Notes: generated by a model from the letters alone, not told the origin. DNA of 17,731 bases from Desulfocapsa sp. (GCA_029934915.1 JAOZLI010000007.1:4879-22609), one strand, 5' to 3'; shown: positions 8,267 to 15,513, counted from the first letter of the stretch. Numbers and translations are program-made.

Positions 8267-9346
8267 CTACTCTGTGGGAAATGCGATACTCATATGACGC
8301 AGTAAATGATCACACAGAGTGAGACGAACCATGGCTTCACAAACAGGAATAATCCTTGGAATTGCAGAGATATCATGCCTGCCACCAACCTGAACTGTTA
8401 CAGCTTCATTCTGCAGATTCACAGTTTTCTGTTCTTTAGAGATGGATGGGATAGGTTTTACGGCAACTCGAATCACGATTTCATGGCCGCTGGAGATTCC
8501 AGCCAGAATACCTCCAGCATTATTGCTGTCAAATCCATCCGGAGTAATGGTATCATTATTTTCAGAACCAAGCATATCGGCCACCTTAAATCCGGCACCT
8601 ATCTCAACTCCCTTTACAGCACCGATGGACATAAGACCATGGGCAAGCTCGGCTTCGAGTTTATCAAAGACAGGTTCACCAAGTCCGGCGGGACAATCAG
8701 CCACAATTTCAACAATGCCACCAACGGTATCATGGTCTTTACGAACTTCATCAATCCGTTTTTCCATGGCAACTGCCGCCTCTGCATCCGGGCAGAAAAA
8801 ACGGTTGGAATGCATCTCCTCAAAATGACGTTCCGTAGCCTTTACACCACCGAGGGCAACTGTGTACGCCAGAACACTGATTCCCGTCTGGTCAAGAACC
8901 TGCGCAGCAACGGCACCAGCAGCAACCCTTGCTGCCGTTTCTCTAGCCGATGCTCGTCCGCCACCACGATGATCCCGAAGTCCATACTTGGCAAGATAGG
9001 TAATATCACCATGACCTGGCCTGAAAATATCACGCAGGTTATCATAGGATTTGGAATGGGCATCTTTATTATAGATGGCAAGCGAGATGGGCGTACCTGT
9101 AGTGCGTGGCAGTTCTTCACCCTCCGGAGTAAAGATACCTGATAAAATCTCCAGCTTATCCGGTTCTTTTCGTGGGCTTGAGGCTCCACCCTGCCCGGGC
9201 TTTCTTTTATCCATTTCCGCTTGCAAAACAGCGGGATCAAGGATAATGCCAGGAGGGCAACCGTCTATTACTGCGCCGACCCCCGTTCCGTGTGATTCGC
9301 CCCAGGTGGTCACCCGAAAGGCCTTTCCAAAAGTATTTCCTGCCAT
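8267..9346 (-). CDS. aroC: Chorismate synthase
   Basis: 359 residues, a normal length. It catalyses the last shikimate-pathway step, the loss of phosphate from 5-enolpyruvylshikimate 3-phosphate to give chorismate, using reduced FMN. The N-terminus AGNTFGKAFRVTTWGESHG is diagnostic. The second signature GLRDHRGGGRASARETAARV follows near 125-145, and FDSNNAGGILAGISSG near 270-285 is the third conserved block. The start is clear: AAAGGG lies in the end of aroK and the ATG is one nt past the aroK stop codon, so the two are translationally coupled. Its partner upstream makes the shikimate 3-phosphate that feeds this branch. Confidence 0.97.
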   Translation of the reverse strand: MAGNTFGKAFRVTTWGESHGTGVGAVIDGCPPGIILDPAVLQAEMDKRKPGQGGASSPRKEPDKLEILSGIFTPEGEELPRTTGTPISLAIYNKDAHSKSYDNLRDIFRPGHGDITYLAKYGLRDHRGGGRASARETAARVAAGAVAAQVLDQTGISVLAYTVALGGVKATERHFEEMHSNRFFCPDAEAAVAMEKRIDEVRKDHDTVGGIVEIVADCPAGLGEPVFDKLEAELAHGLMSIGAVKGVEIGAGFKVADMLGSENNDTITPDGFDSNNAGGILAGISSGHEIVIRVAVKPIPSISKEQKTVNLQNEAVTVQVGGRHDISAIPRIIPVCEAMVRLTLCDHLLRHMSIAFPTE

Positions 9347-9347
9347 A

Positions 9348-9881
9348 TTATTGTATCCCTTTCACATAATTCGTAATTTTCAACACTGCCTGCTCCACAT
9401 CTAACACTCCGGTATCGATGATACAATCAGCAAATGTTCTATACAACGGGGAACGCTCGGCAAGAACATCTTCCAGCTCGAGACAGATATCGTTACCGGT
9501 TAAACTCGGCCGTAAACTTGCAGACTGTTGATCTCCACTAATTCGAGCACAAAGGGTAGCAATATCTGCTGTCAGCCAGATAACATTTCCCTGTTTTTTG
9601 AGTTCCGGCCACACTTCACCGTGAAGAATAGCTCCACCACCAGTAGCCACCACGCATTTTTGTTCATTTTGCAGCTGTCGCAATACTTCCTTTTCAGCTT
9701 CTCTAAATTTCTGCCAGCCATTTGCAGCCACAATCTCAGTTACTGTCTGACCCAATTTATCAGTAATGAGAGTATCAGTATCCAAAAACTTCCAGGATAA
9801 CGTATGCGCCAATTCTCGTCCTATGGAAGATTTCCCTACGGCTCGACAGCCGATAAGATAAACACTTTCCTTCATATTCAT
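9348..9881 (-). CDS. aroK: Shikimate kinase
   Basis: About 177 residues. It phosphorylates shikimate at the 3-hydroxyl with ATP. The Walker A loop is GCRAVGKSS near the N-terminus. FLDTDTLI holds the Asp pair that binds magnesium and shikimate, and VVATGGGAIL is the substrate-binding glycine motif. SLRPSLTG carries the lid arginine, and LAERSPLYRTFAD is the conserved C-terminal Arg-Tyr block. The longest frame begins at a TTG at 9929, but that TTG is the first part of the -35 box, so it cannot be the translation start of this transcript. The ATG at 9881 follows AAAGGA by 4 nt; the ATG at 9875 is a close alternative. First gene of the aroK-aroC-glgA-gap unit. Confidence 0.93.
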   Translation of the reverse strand: MNMKESVYLIGCRAVGKSSIGRELAHTLSWKFLDTDTLITDKLGQTVTEIVAANGWQKFREAEKEVLRQLQNEQKCVVATGGGAILHGEVWPELKKQGNVIWLTADIATLCARISGDQQSASLRPSLTGNDICLELEDVLAERSPLYRTFADCIIDTGVLDVEQAVLKITNYVKGIQ

Positions 9882-9885
9882 ATTT

Positions 9886-9891
9886 TCCTTT
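9886..9891 (-). promoter_or_regulatory. Ribosome-binding site that decides the aroK start
   Basis: AAAGGA on the minus strand stands 4 nt before the ATG at 9881 and 10 nt before the ATG at 9875. It lies downstream of the promoter, so it supports the short form of AroK over the 193-residue frame that begins inside the promoter. Confidence 0.6.
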
Positions 9892-9899
9892 GAATTTAT

Positions 9900-9929
9900 A
9901 TAGTATGCGCTAAGATTAACCTGTGTCAA
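9900..9929 (-). promoter_or_regulatory. Sigma70-like promoter of aroK-aroC-glgA-gap
   Basis: On the minus strand a perfect -35 box TTGACA (9929-9924) is followed after 18 nt by TACTAT (9905-9900) as the -10 box. The expected transcription start near 9893 leaves a leader of only about a dozen nt before aroK. It is the best promoter match in the window. It sits about 30 nt from the left end of palindrome B and faces away from it. Confidence 0.7.
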
Positions 9930-9959
9930 GATAAGTTCAAGACTGAAAATATCAGCTGG

Positions 9960-10140
9960 AGGGTTTACTCAAGAATAAATTAAGAAATATGAGGTGCCAG
10001 ATGGATGTTTAGGGAAACTCTCTTCAGCTATTTAACCGCAGGCGTAGCAGAGCTACGTTGAGGATTACAATAGCTGAAGAGCGTTTTTCTGAATGTTCAT
10101 ATGTCGCCTCAGAAGCTTAATTTATTCTTGAGTAAACCCT
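9960..10140 (+). repeat. 181-bp palindromic repeat B upstream of cbpA
   Basis: A long inverted repeat exactly centred on 10050. The outermost 23 bp pair perfectly (9960-9982 with 10118-10140, ending AGGGTTTACTC/GAGTAAACCCT). An inner CTCTTCAGCTAT/ATAGCTGAAGAG arm also pairs perfectly, and the centre is CGTAGC-AGA-GCTACG. The bases between these blocks pair imperfectly, roughly 70 percent by eye. The core CAGGCGTAGC...GCTACGTTGAG is shared in form with repeats A and C. The right end is 12 nt before the cbpA start codon, leaving the SD-like AAAAGGG outside the repeat. I see no open reading frame in it. Confidence 0.85.
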
Positions 10141-10152
10141 AAAAGGGATAAA

Positions 10153-11115
10153 ATGGAATTTAAAGACTATTATACTACCCTGGGTATTGAACGTGATGCC
10201 ACACAGGATGCAGTAAAACAGGCATATCGCAAACTTGCCAGAAAGTTTCATCCAGATATTAATAAAGAAGCCGATGCAGAAGAACGCTTTAAGGAAATTG
10301 GTGAAGCCTACGAGGTTCTGCAGGATACCGAAAAACGCGCGGCCTATGATAAATTTGGCAAAAACTGGAAGGCAGGGCAAGATTTTAATCCACCACCAGA
10401 CTGGGACAATGGCTTTGAATTTACCGGTGGCGGTTACACCGAAAATGATGCGTCACAGTTCAGTGATTTTTTCGAATCCCTCTTTGGAGCCCAGGGTGGC
10501 CCCGCAGGGGCTGGCCCTTTCACCGGGCAGCGTCACCAGTACAGCGGCAAAGGTCAGGATCTGCATGCAAAGGTTGTCATTAGCCTTGAAGACAGCTACC
10601 AGGGATCTAAACAAACGCTCACCTTGCAACGTCCTAGCCTGAATGAATCCGGCCACGTCATTACCCGCCCGCATACTCTGCAGGTCAGTATCCCAAAAGG
10701 GGTTACTGAAGGACAACAGATTCGATTAACCGGTCAGGGAGCAGAAGGAACTTACGGTGGAACAAACGGGGATCTCTTCCTTGAGATTGCCTTTAGGAAG
10801 CACCCTCATTTCACACCTGATAAACGTGATATTATGCTAACCTTACCCATATCACCATGGGAAGCAGCACTTGGCGCCACCATTCCCGTTCCCACGCTAG
10901 GCGGCAAAGTGGAATTGAAAATTCCGGCTGGATCTCAAACTGGGAAAAAACTTCGCTTAAAAGGGCGTGGACTTTCCAGCCAAAAACATTCTGGCAACCA
11001 GTATATTACTCTTGCTATCATGGTTCCTGTTCCTGCGACAAAAACGGACAAAGAGCTTTTCCGCAATATGGAGAAAAGTATGAATTTCAATCCCCGTAAC
11101 ACCCTTGGAGTATAA
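10153..11115 (+). CDS. cbpA: DnaJ-family co-chaperone / curved-DNA-binding protein
   Basis: 320 residues. The N-terminal J domain (about 4-70) contains the HPD tripeptide at 33-35, which stimulates the DnaK ATPase. A Gly/Phe-rich linker follows (about 75-130), then the two C-terminal beta-sandwich client-binding domains (HAKVVISLEDSYQGSKQTL; IPKGVTEGQQIRLTGQG; LTLPISPWEAALGATI; GSQTGKKLRLKGRGL). The cysteine-rich zinc-finger domain of DnaJ is absent, which defines the CbpA type. E. coli CbpA also binds curved DNA in stationary phase and is inhibited by CbpM; the gene directly downstream encodes a CbpM-like protein, which supports this assignment over a generic DnaJ. AAAAGGG stands 5 nt before the ATG. 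No convincing promoter is seen between aroK and the gene, so it may lie in or just left of palindrome B. Confidence 0.92.
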   Translation: MEFKDYYTTLGIERDATQDAVKQAYRKLARKFHPDINKEADAEERFKEIGEAYEVLQDTEKRAAYDKFGKNWKAGQDFNPPPDWDNGFEFTGGGYTENDASQFSDFFESLFGAQGGPAGAGPFTGQRHQYSGKGQDLHAKVVISLEDSYQGSKQTLTLQRPSLNESGHVITRPHTLQVSIPKGVTEGQQIRLTGQGAEGTYGGTNGDLFLEIAFRKHPHFTPDKRDIMLTLPISPWEAALGATIPVPTLGGKVELKIPAGSQTGKKLRLKGRGLSSQKHSGNQYITLAIMVPVPATKTDKELFRNMEKSMNFNPRNTLGV

Positions 11116-11117
11116 TT

Positions 11118-11441
11118 ATGAAAACAATTCTCCAGTGTACAGTAATTGAAGAAAGCGATGAATACAGTCTGAAGGAAATTTGCAGCATGTGCAGAGTACA
11201 TGCCCTGTTTATTCAAGATCTTATCGACGAAGGAATTCTTTCTCCCCAGGGTAGACAGCCCCATGAGTGGCGTTTTGCTGCCATTGAAATCAAACGTATA
11301 CAGGTTTCAATTCGGCTGCAGGATGATCTGCGGATTAATCTGGCTGGTACCGCTCTAGCTCTTGATTTATTAGAAGAAATTGAGGAACTGAAACGAAGTA
11401 AACAGCAGCTTGAACGTTTACATACACTTAAAACGTATTGA
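11118..11441 (+). CDS. cbpM: CbpM-like modulator of CbpA (MerR-type helix-turn-helix)
   Basis: 107 residues. The segment YSLKEICSMCRVHALFIQDLIDEGILSP reads as the MerR-like helix-turn-helix of CbpM, and the C-terminal half ends in a charged helix (LLEEIEELKRSKQQLERL) likely to form a coiled coil. In E. coli CbpM binds the CbpA J domain and blocks both its co-chaperone and its DNA-binding activity. The gene begins 2 nt after the cbpA stop codon, with GGAG inside the cbpA end serving as ribosome site, so the two proteins should be made together. Assignment rests on fold and position. Confidence 0.85.
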   Translation: MKTILQCTVIEESDEYSLKEICSMCRVHALFIQDLIDEGILSPQGRQPHEWRFAAIEIKRIQVSIRLQDDLRINLAGTALALDLLEEIEELKRSKQQLERLHTLKTY

Positions 11442-11484
11442 TATTTATCTGTGAACCCCTTATTTTTCACTAAAGGAGAAAAAC

Positions 11485-11940
11485 ATGAAAAATCGTTCTA
11501 TAATTCCCATTCTTTTGAGTTTTATCTTTATTCTTTCTTCCTGCGCGGAAGGCCCCAATAAAGCCGGCATGGGTGCTACCGGAGGAGCTGCCGGCGGAGC
11601 ATTGCTTGGGCAGGCCATTGGACACAATACAGAAGCAACGCTGATTGGTGCTGTGGCTGGCGGCTTGATTGGCTATATCATCGGTAACGAAATGGATAAA
11701 TACGACCGGCAACAGTTAAATCACTCGTATGAACGTGGCGTCTCCGGACAGACTAATGCCTGGCGTAACCCAGATAACGGCAACAGTTATCAAGTCACCC
11801 CCCAACCTGCGTATTCAAATCCAAAAACCCAGCAACCATGCCGACAAGCTGAAATTCAATCGGTTATTGATGGAAGGCAGGAAACTGTCTATACCACTGC
11901 ATGTCGTGATAATGATGGACACTGGCAGTTACAGAATTAG
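11485..11940 (+). CDS. Glycine-zipper lipoprotein (17-kDa surface antigen-like)
   Basis: 151 residues. The N-terminal signal has a hydrophobic stretch ending in the lipobox LSSC with the modified cysteine at residue 20. Alanine at +2 predicts transfer to the outer membrane. Residues about 27-70 are two glycine-rich membrane-type segments (GATGGAAGGALLGQAIG and LIGAVAGGLIGYIIGNEM), the glycine-zipper 2TM pattern of the Rickettsia 17-kDa antigen family, followed by a polar periplasmic tail with two cysteines (in QPCRQAE and TACRDND). Family members affect envelope integrity, but no specific function can be given. AAAGGAG lies 6 nt before the ATG. It is downstream of cbpM by 43 nt and followed by a terminator. 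Confidence 0.85.
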   Translation: MKNRSIIPILLSFIFILSSCAEGPNKAGMGATGGAAGGALLGQAIGHNTEATLIGAVAGGLIGYIIGNEMDKYDRQQLNHSYERGVSGQTNAWRNPDNGNSYQVTPQPAYSNPKTQQPCRQAEIQSVIDGRQETVYTTACRDNDGHWQLQN

Positions 11941-11948
11941 CAAAAAAC

Positions 11949-12010
11949 AGGCTATAGTCTTTTAGGCTGTCAGGTACTGACTAAAAGTCTACAGCCTAAA
12001 CAGCCTTTTT
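11949..12010 (+). terminator. Terminator after the glycine-zipper lipoprotein
   Basis: Two alternative stems overlap here. TTTAGGCTGT (11961-11970) pairs perfectly with ACAGCCTAAA (11991-12000) and is followed within 6 nt by a run of five T. A longer stem pairs 11949-11965 with 11981-11997 at 15 of 17 positions. Either would end the upstream transcript. The mutual exclusion looks incidental. Confidence 0.65.
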
Positions 12011-12026
12011 AAAACAAGGTACGAGG

Positions 12027-12428
12027 ATGATGAAGAGCGGTCAACTTTCAGTGACGACAAAGCTGCATATGGAGCTTATTGATATAAGCAGTAAGGTGCA
12101 AGAACAAGTTACAGAATCCGATATAGTTGAAGGCGTCTGCATTCTTTTCAATCCACACACAACTGCCGGCCTGACCATCAATGAGGGCGCAGACCCGGAT
12201 GTCAGAACAGATATCATCAAAGGGCTCAGAGAATTTGTGCCCATTGAGTATCCGTTCAAACATATGGAAGGCAACTCCCCTTCTCATATTATGGCATCAC
12301 TCATGGGAGCATCTCTTACCATTCTTATTAGCGACGGGCGACTACAGCTTGGCACCTGGCAAGCACTCTATTTTTGTGAATTTGATGGCCCGCGAAACAG
12401 AACGATTCAATATCGAATCACAACATAA
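12027..12428 (+). CDS. YjbQ-family protein (UPF0047)
   Basis: 133 residues, full length for the family. The signatures are NPHTTAGLTINEGADPDV (42-59), the metal-binding-like HMEGNSPSHI (79-88), and LQLGTWQALYFCEFDGPRNR (106-125). E. coli YjbQ has weak thiamine-phosphate synthase activity, and family names such as 'secondary thiamine-phosphate synthase' rest on that; the true role is not settled. Two adjacent ATGs (12027 and 12030) follow GAGG, which is too close to the first, and AAGG further back; the second ATG could be the real start. It is followed after 15 nt by an unrecognised small gene. Confidence 0.9.
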   Translation: MMKSGQLSVTTKLHMELIDISSKVQEQVTESDIVEGVCILFNPHTTAGLTINEGADPDVRTDIIKGLREFVPIEYPFKHMEGNSPSHIMASLMGASLTILISDGRLQLGTWQALYFCEFDGPRNRTIQYRITT

Positions 12429-12443
12429 TTTTTTCTACTCGCC

Positions 12444-12677
12444 ATGAACCTAAATCCCCATGAAATGTGTTTTGGTTTAAATACCGAACTTGACCAGCAA
12501 TCTGTGTCCATTTTCCTGCAACTTCTTGGCCGCAAAGAACTAGCAGAAACATTGGGCAACAGACTATCCAGTGAAGAGATTGGTGCATTTGTCCATCTCA
12601 CCACCGGTTTACTCAAAAAAAACATGACCGAAGATGAATACCACGAGCTCTTCCTCTGTGAAGAATCGCCACATTAG
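12444..12677 (+). CDS. Unrecognised 77-residue protein
   Basis: A small, soluble, acidic and probably all-helical protein, with no signal peptide, membrane segment or cysteine pair of note. It contains FLQLLGRKELAETLGNRLSSEEIGAFVHLTTGLL, which reads like packed amphipathic helices, and ends EYHELFLCEESPH. Its frame continues the yjbQ-like transcript after 15 nt. There is no good ribosome site before the ATG at 12444, so translation may depend on coupling. The last two bases of its stop codon are the first two of palindrome C, so the C-terminus may have been reset by arrival of the repeat. Function unknown. Confidence 0.7.
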   Translation: MNLNPHEMCFGLNTELDQQSVSIFLQLLGRKELAETLGNRLSSEEIGAFVHLTTGLLKKNMTEDEYHELFLCEESPH

Positions 12678-12837
12678 GGAGATGGAAACAAATAATTATC
12701 CAAATACTGCGCCGAATTTTCGTTCGTATTCGAGGCGTTGCAGTAGGCGCATAGCAGCGCTATGTAACTACTGCTACAACGAAGAAGACGGACGAAAAGA
12801 CAAGCAGGATTGGACAATTATTTTTTTCCGGCTCCCT
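12676..12837 (+). repeat. 162-bp palindromic repeat C between the small gene and ubiD
   Basis: An inverted repeat centred on 12757. The outer ends AGGGAG/CTCCCT (12676-12681 with 12832-12837) are followed by a 14-bp arm pairing at 13 of 14 (12690-12703 with 12810-12823). The inner arm GCAGTAG/CTACTGC (12740-12746 with 12768-12774) and centre CATAGC-AGC-GCTATG are perfect. The core TAGGCGCATAGC...GCTATGTAACTA matches the form of A and B. The right end is 31 nt before the UbiD start codon. No protein-coding signal is seen within it. Confidence 0.85.
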
Positions 12838-12868
12838 TAGCCTTAAGCATCCTGAGGAATAATAACAG

Positions 12869-14647
12869 ATGGCCAATGATATCCTTTACGATTTGCGTAG
12901 TTTTGTCGAACTGCTGCGCCGCGAAAAACAACTGCTGGTAATCAATGAAGAGGTTGATCCATATCTTGAAATTGCCGAAATCCACCGCCGTGTCATCGCC
13001 CAGCAGGGTCCGGCACTTCTTTTTACAAAGGTCAAGGGAAGTTCATTTCCTGTTATTACGAACCTGTTCGGCACTGCAAAACGTCTGGAACTTGCCTTTG
13101 GGAAACGCCCACAGAATTTTGTTCAGGATCTTGTCAATCTGACAGAATCCATCATGCCCCTCAAGGCAAAAAAACTCTGGGATAACCGTCAACTGTTTAT
13201 GGATGGATTGAAAATTGGCCTGAAAGAAAAGAAACAGGGAGCAATTCTTGAAAATTGCCAGTTCCCTCCCAAACTCGGATCTTTACCAATGCTCACCTCC
13301 TGGCACTCTGATGGTGGTGCCTTTGTAACACTGCCTCTGGTGTACACGGAGCATCCAGAGGGGAAAGGGCATAACCTGGGCATGTATCGTATTCAACGAT
13401 TTGATGATTCAACCACTGGAATTCATTGGCAGATCCATAAAGGTGGCGGGTATCATTACCACGCAGCTGAACAATTAGGTCAAGCGCTTCCAATGACACT
13501 ATACATTGGTGGCCCTCCAGCGCTTATGCTTGCGGCCATTGCACCACTCCCGGAAGACATTCCAGAACTGATGCTCACCTCCTTATTACTTGGCAAAAAA
13601 CTGGATATGTGCCCAGATCCCAAGGGTGGACACCGGCTTGTGGCCAATGCTGAGTTTGCTGTTCGTGGTGCAGTTCCGCCCCATGTGCGTCGCCCCGAAG
13701 GTCCTTTTGGCGATCATTATGGCTATAATTCGCTGCAGCATGATTACCCTGTTTTCCAGGCAACACATTTATACCATCGAAACGATGCCATCTATCCAGC
13801 GACCATTGTCGGACGCCCTAAACAGGAAGATTACTTTATTGGTGATTTTCTTCAGGATCTGCTCTCACCACTCTTCCCACTAGTGATGAAAGGCGTTCGA
13901 GAGCTCAAGACCTTTGGAGAAACCGGCTTTCACTGTCTTGCTGCTGCTCGTGTGGCAGACCGATATCCGCGAGAGGCCTTTGCCTGCGGATTACGGATTA
14001 TGGGAGAAGGGCAACTTTCCCTCACCAAGTTCCTTATTTTAACCGACGGAGATCTCGACATAACTGACTTCCCCAAACTCTGGGTACACGTACTTGAACG
14101 TATCAACTGGGATCGTGATCTTTTTGTCTTTGCCAACGTCTCACAGGACACGCTGGACTATACCGGTCCATCTGTAAACAAGGGCTCCAAGGCCATGATG
14201 ATGGGACTGGGGAAAGAAAAAATTCGAGAACTGCCCACAGATTTTTCCGGCAACCTTCCAGCTCATTGCAGAAAAGCAAAAGCTTACCTGCCCGGCACCC
14301 TGGTACTTGAAGCCACCGACTACGAGTCTATGCCTGATCTTGCTGCCGACATTGCCAAAGAAGCCGCCTTACAGGAATGGCCAGCTATTCTTCTAGTTGA
14401 TTCATTGGAAGGTGCTACCTGCTCCACCCAGGAATTCCTCTGGACATTCTTCACCCGATTCGAGCCAGCTGCCGACATTCATGGTGCAAGCAGTACCGTA
14501 CAACGCTTTCATGTCGGACTGACCCCACCCATTGTCTTTGATTGCCGCATGAAGCCCTGGTACACTGATATACTTGAGGTGGATGATGCCACCAAAAAAC
14601 TAGTCGATTCCCGTATTACTAAAATTTTACCAGCTTCTCTTCGTTAA
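12869..14647 (+). CDS. UbiD-family decarboxylase
   Basis: 592 residues. UbiD enzymes use prenylated FMN, made by UbiX, to add or remove carboxyl groups on aromatic or unsaturated acids. The family core is clear: NLGMYRIQRF and HWQIHKGGGYHYH bind metal and cofactor, followed by IGGPPALMLAAIAPLPE, NAEFAVRGAV, and RRPEGPFGDHYGYNS with Glu277. The protein is about 95 residues longer than E. coli UbiD (497). The substrate cannot be read from the sequence; quinone-ring precursor decarboxylation is plausible in an anaerobe, but benzoate-type acids are possible too. No ubiX lies in the window. The ATG is preceded by CCTGAGGAATAATAACAG, with GAGG about 11 nt upstream. It follows palindrome C and is 6 nt before rluB. 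Confidence 0.9.
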   Translation: MANDILYDLRSFVELLRREKQLLVINEEVDPYLEIAEIHRRVIAQQGPALLFTKVKGSSFPVITNLFGTAKRLELAFGKRPQNFVQDLVNLTESIMPLKAKKLWDNRQLFMDGLKIGLKEKKQGAILENCQFPPKLGSLPMLTSWHSDGGAFVTLPLVYTEHPEGKGHNLGMYRIQRFDDSTTGIHWQIHKGGGYHYHAAEQLGQALPMTLYIGGPPALMLAAIAPLPEDIPELMLTSLLLGKKLDMCPDPKGGHRLVANAEFAVRGAVPPHVRRPEGPFGDHYGYNSLQHDYPVFQATHLYHRNDAIYPATIVGRPKQEDYFIGDFLQDLLSPLFPLVMKGVRELKTFGETGFHCLAAARVADRYPREAFACGLRIMGEGQLSLTKFLILTDGDLDITDFPKLWVHVLERINWDRDLFVFANVSQDTLDYTGPSVNKGSKAMMMGLGKEKIRELPTDFSGNLPAHCRKAKAYLPGTLVLEATDYESMPDLAADIAKEAALQEWPAILLVDSLEGATCSTQEFLWTFFTRFEPAADIHGASSTVQRFHVGLTPPIVFDCRMKPWYTDILEVDDATKKLVDSRITKILPASLR

Positions 14648-14653
14648 AACAGT

Positions 14654-15400
14654 ATGGAAAAGCCTCTCCGTTTACAGAAATTTCTTGCCCATGCCGGTGT
14701 TGCCTCAAGACGCAAATGCGAGGAAATCATCAGCAGTGGCCGTGTACAGGTGGATGGAAAAACGATCACTGCCATGGGAACACAGATAACCCCCGGCAAA
14801 GAACGAATCACCGTAGATGGCAAAGTAATCGGAGCTAAAGAAAAATTGGTTTATATTCTTCTGAATAAACCGAAGGGCTATGTCACCACCGTCTCTGACC
14901 CACAGGGACGCCCTATAGTCACCTCTCTTCTGCAAAATATCAAAGAAAGAGTCTTTCCTGTGGGAAGACTTGATCTTGATACAGAAGGTGCTTTACTGCT
15001 CACCAATGACGGCGAACTCACCCAGTCCATCCTGCATCCCAGCAACGAAGTCTTTAAAACATACGAGGCGGAAGTGAAAGGCACTCCAAAAGCTTCTGCG
15101 TTACGATCTCTTGAGACCGGCATCATGGTAGAAAACAAAAAAACGGCACCGGCAAAAGTACGCTTCAAGCGAAAAAAAAGGCAAAATAGCATTATAGAAA
15201 TAACAATTCATGAAGGAAGAAAAAGGCAGGTAAAAAAAATGTTTCAGGCCATTGGTCACCCTGTTATTTCTCTAAAACGCTTGGCTTATGGAAAGCTTGG
15301 ACTAGGAAATCTGGCGGTTGGTAAATATAGATTTCTTAAAAAAAACGACATAAATTTGATCTTTTCAAATAAAATCCTTTACAAACAAAAAAATAGCTGA
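14654..15400 (+). CDS. rluB: Pseudouridine synthase, RsuA/RluB type
   Basis: 248 residues. An N-terminal S4 RNA-binding domain (about 5-55: LRLQKFLAHAGVASRRKCEE) is followed by the catalytic domain, with GRLDLDTEGALLLTNDG and the nucleophile Asp107. ILLNKPKGYVTT and EGRKRQVKKMF are further family blocks. Members convert uridine to pseudouridine in rRNA; the length and S4 domain favour RluB (23S position 2605 in E. coli) over RsuA (16S 516), which cannot be fully excluded. The start ATG is 6 nt after the UbiD stop codon and has no visible Shine-Dalgarno, so translation probably depends on coupling. The C-terminal tail is lysine-rich. Confidence 0.88.
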   Translation: MEKPLRLQKFLAHAGVASRRKCEEIISSGRVQVDGKTITAMGTQITPGKERITVDGKVIGAKEKLVYILLNKPKGYVTTVSDPQGRPIVTSLLQNIKERVFPVGRLDLDTEGALLLTNDGELTQSILHPSNEVFKTYEAEVKGTPKASALRSLETGIMVENKKTAPAKVRFKRKKRQNSIIEITIHEGRKRQVKKMFQAIGHPVISLKRLAYGKLGLGNLAVGKYRFLKKNDINLIFSNKILYKQKNS

Positions 15401-15406
15401 TTAAAT
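15378..15406 (+). promoter_or_regulatory. Possible promoter for the HU/IHF gene
   Basis: TTTACA (15378-15383), a 17-nt spacer and TTAAAT (15401-15406) form a moderate sigma70-like match inside the end of rluB. It would give a leader of about 100 nt holding two short hairpins (TTACCT-GATA-AGGTAA at 15415-15430; ACGGGA/TCCCGT at 15447-15466). Confidence 0.3.
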
Positions 15407-15513
15407 TTGGATAGTTACCTGATAAGGTAATGGAAACGTGTGATAAACGGGAAATTAGCGTCCCGTGCCTACACCCAAACATACTGCTCACCTTGAAAGC
15501 ACAGGAGTCAAGC

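Noticed and set aside
8306..9142. A 278-codon plus-strand frame opposite aroC
   Set aside because: It is the antisense of a clearly recognised gene, its translation has no recognisable family, and there is no ribosome site of note.
9882..9929. N-terminal extension of AroK from a TTG
   Set aside because: The TTG is part of the TTGACA -35 box, upstream of the predicted transcription start, and the extension does not match the kinase family start.
11451..11470. GTGAA/TTCAC hairpin after cbpM
   Set aside because: A five-pair stem with a ten-base loop and no U-run; too weak to call a terminator.
9960..12837. Possible CRISPR array or tandem repeat from the palindromes
   Set aside because: The palindromes are single copies at separate loci with different arms and no spacer pattern.
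15430..15513. N-terminal extension of the HU/IHF protein
   Set aside because: The family start and a good ribosome site fit the ATG at 15514; the extra 28 residues show no family resemblance.
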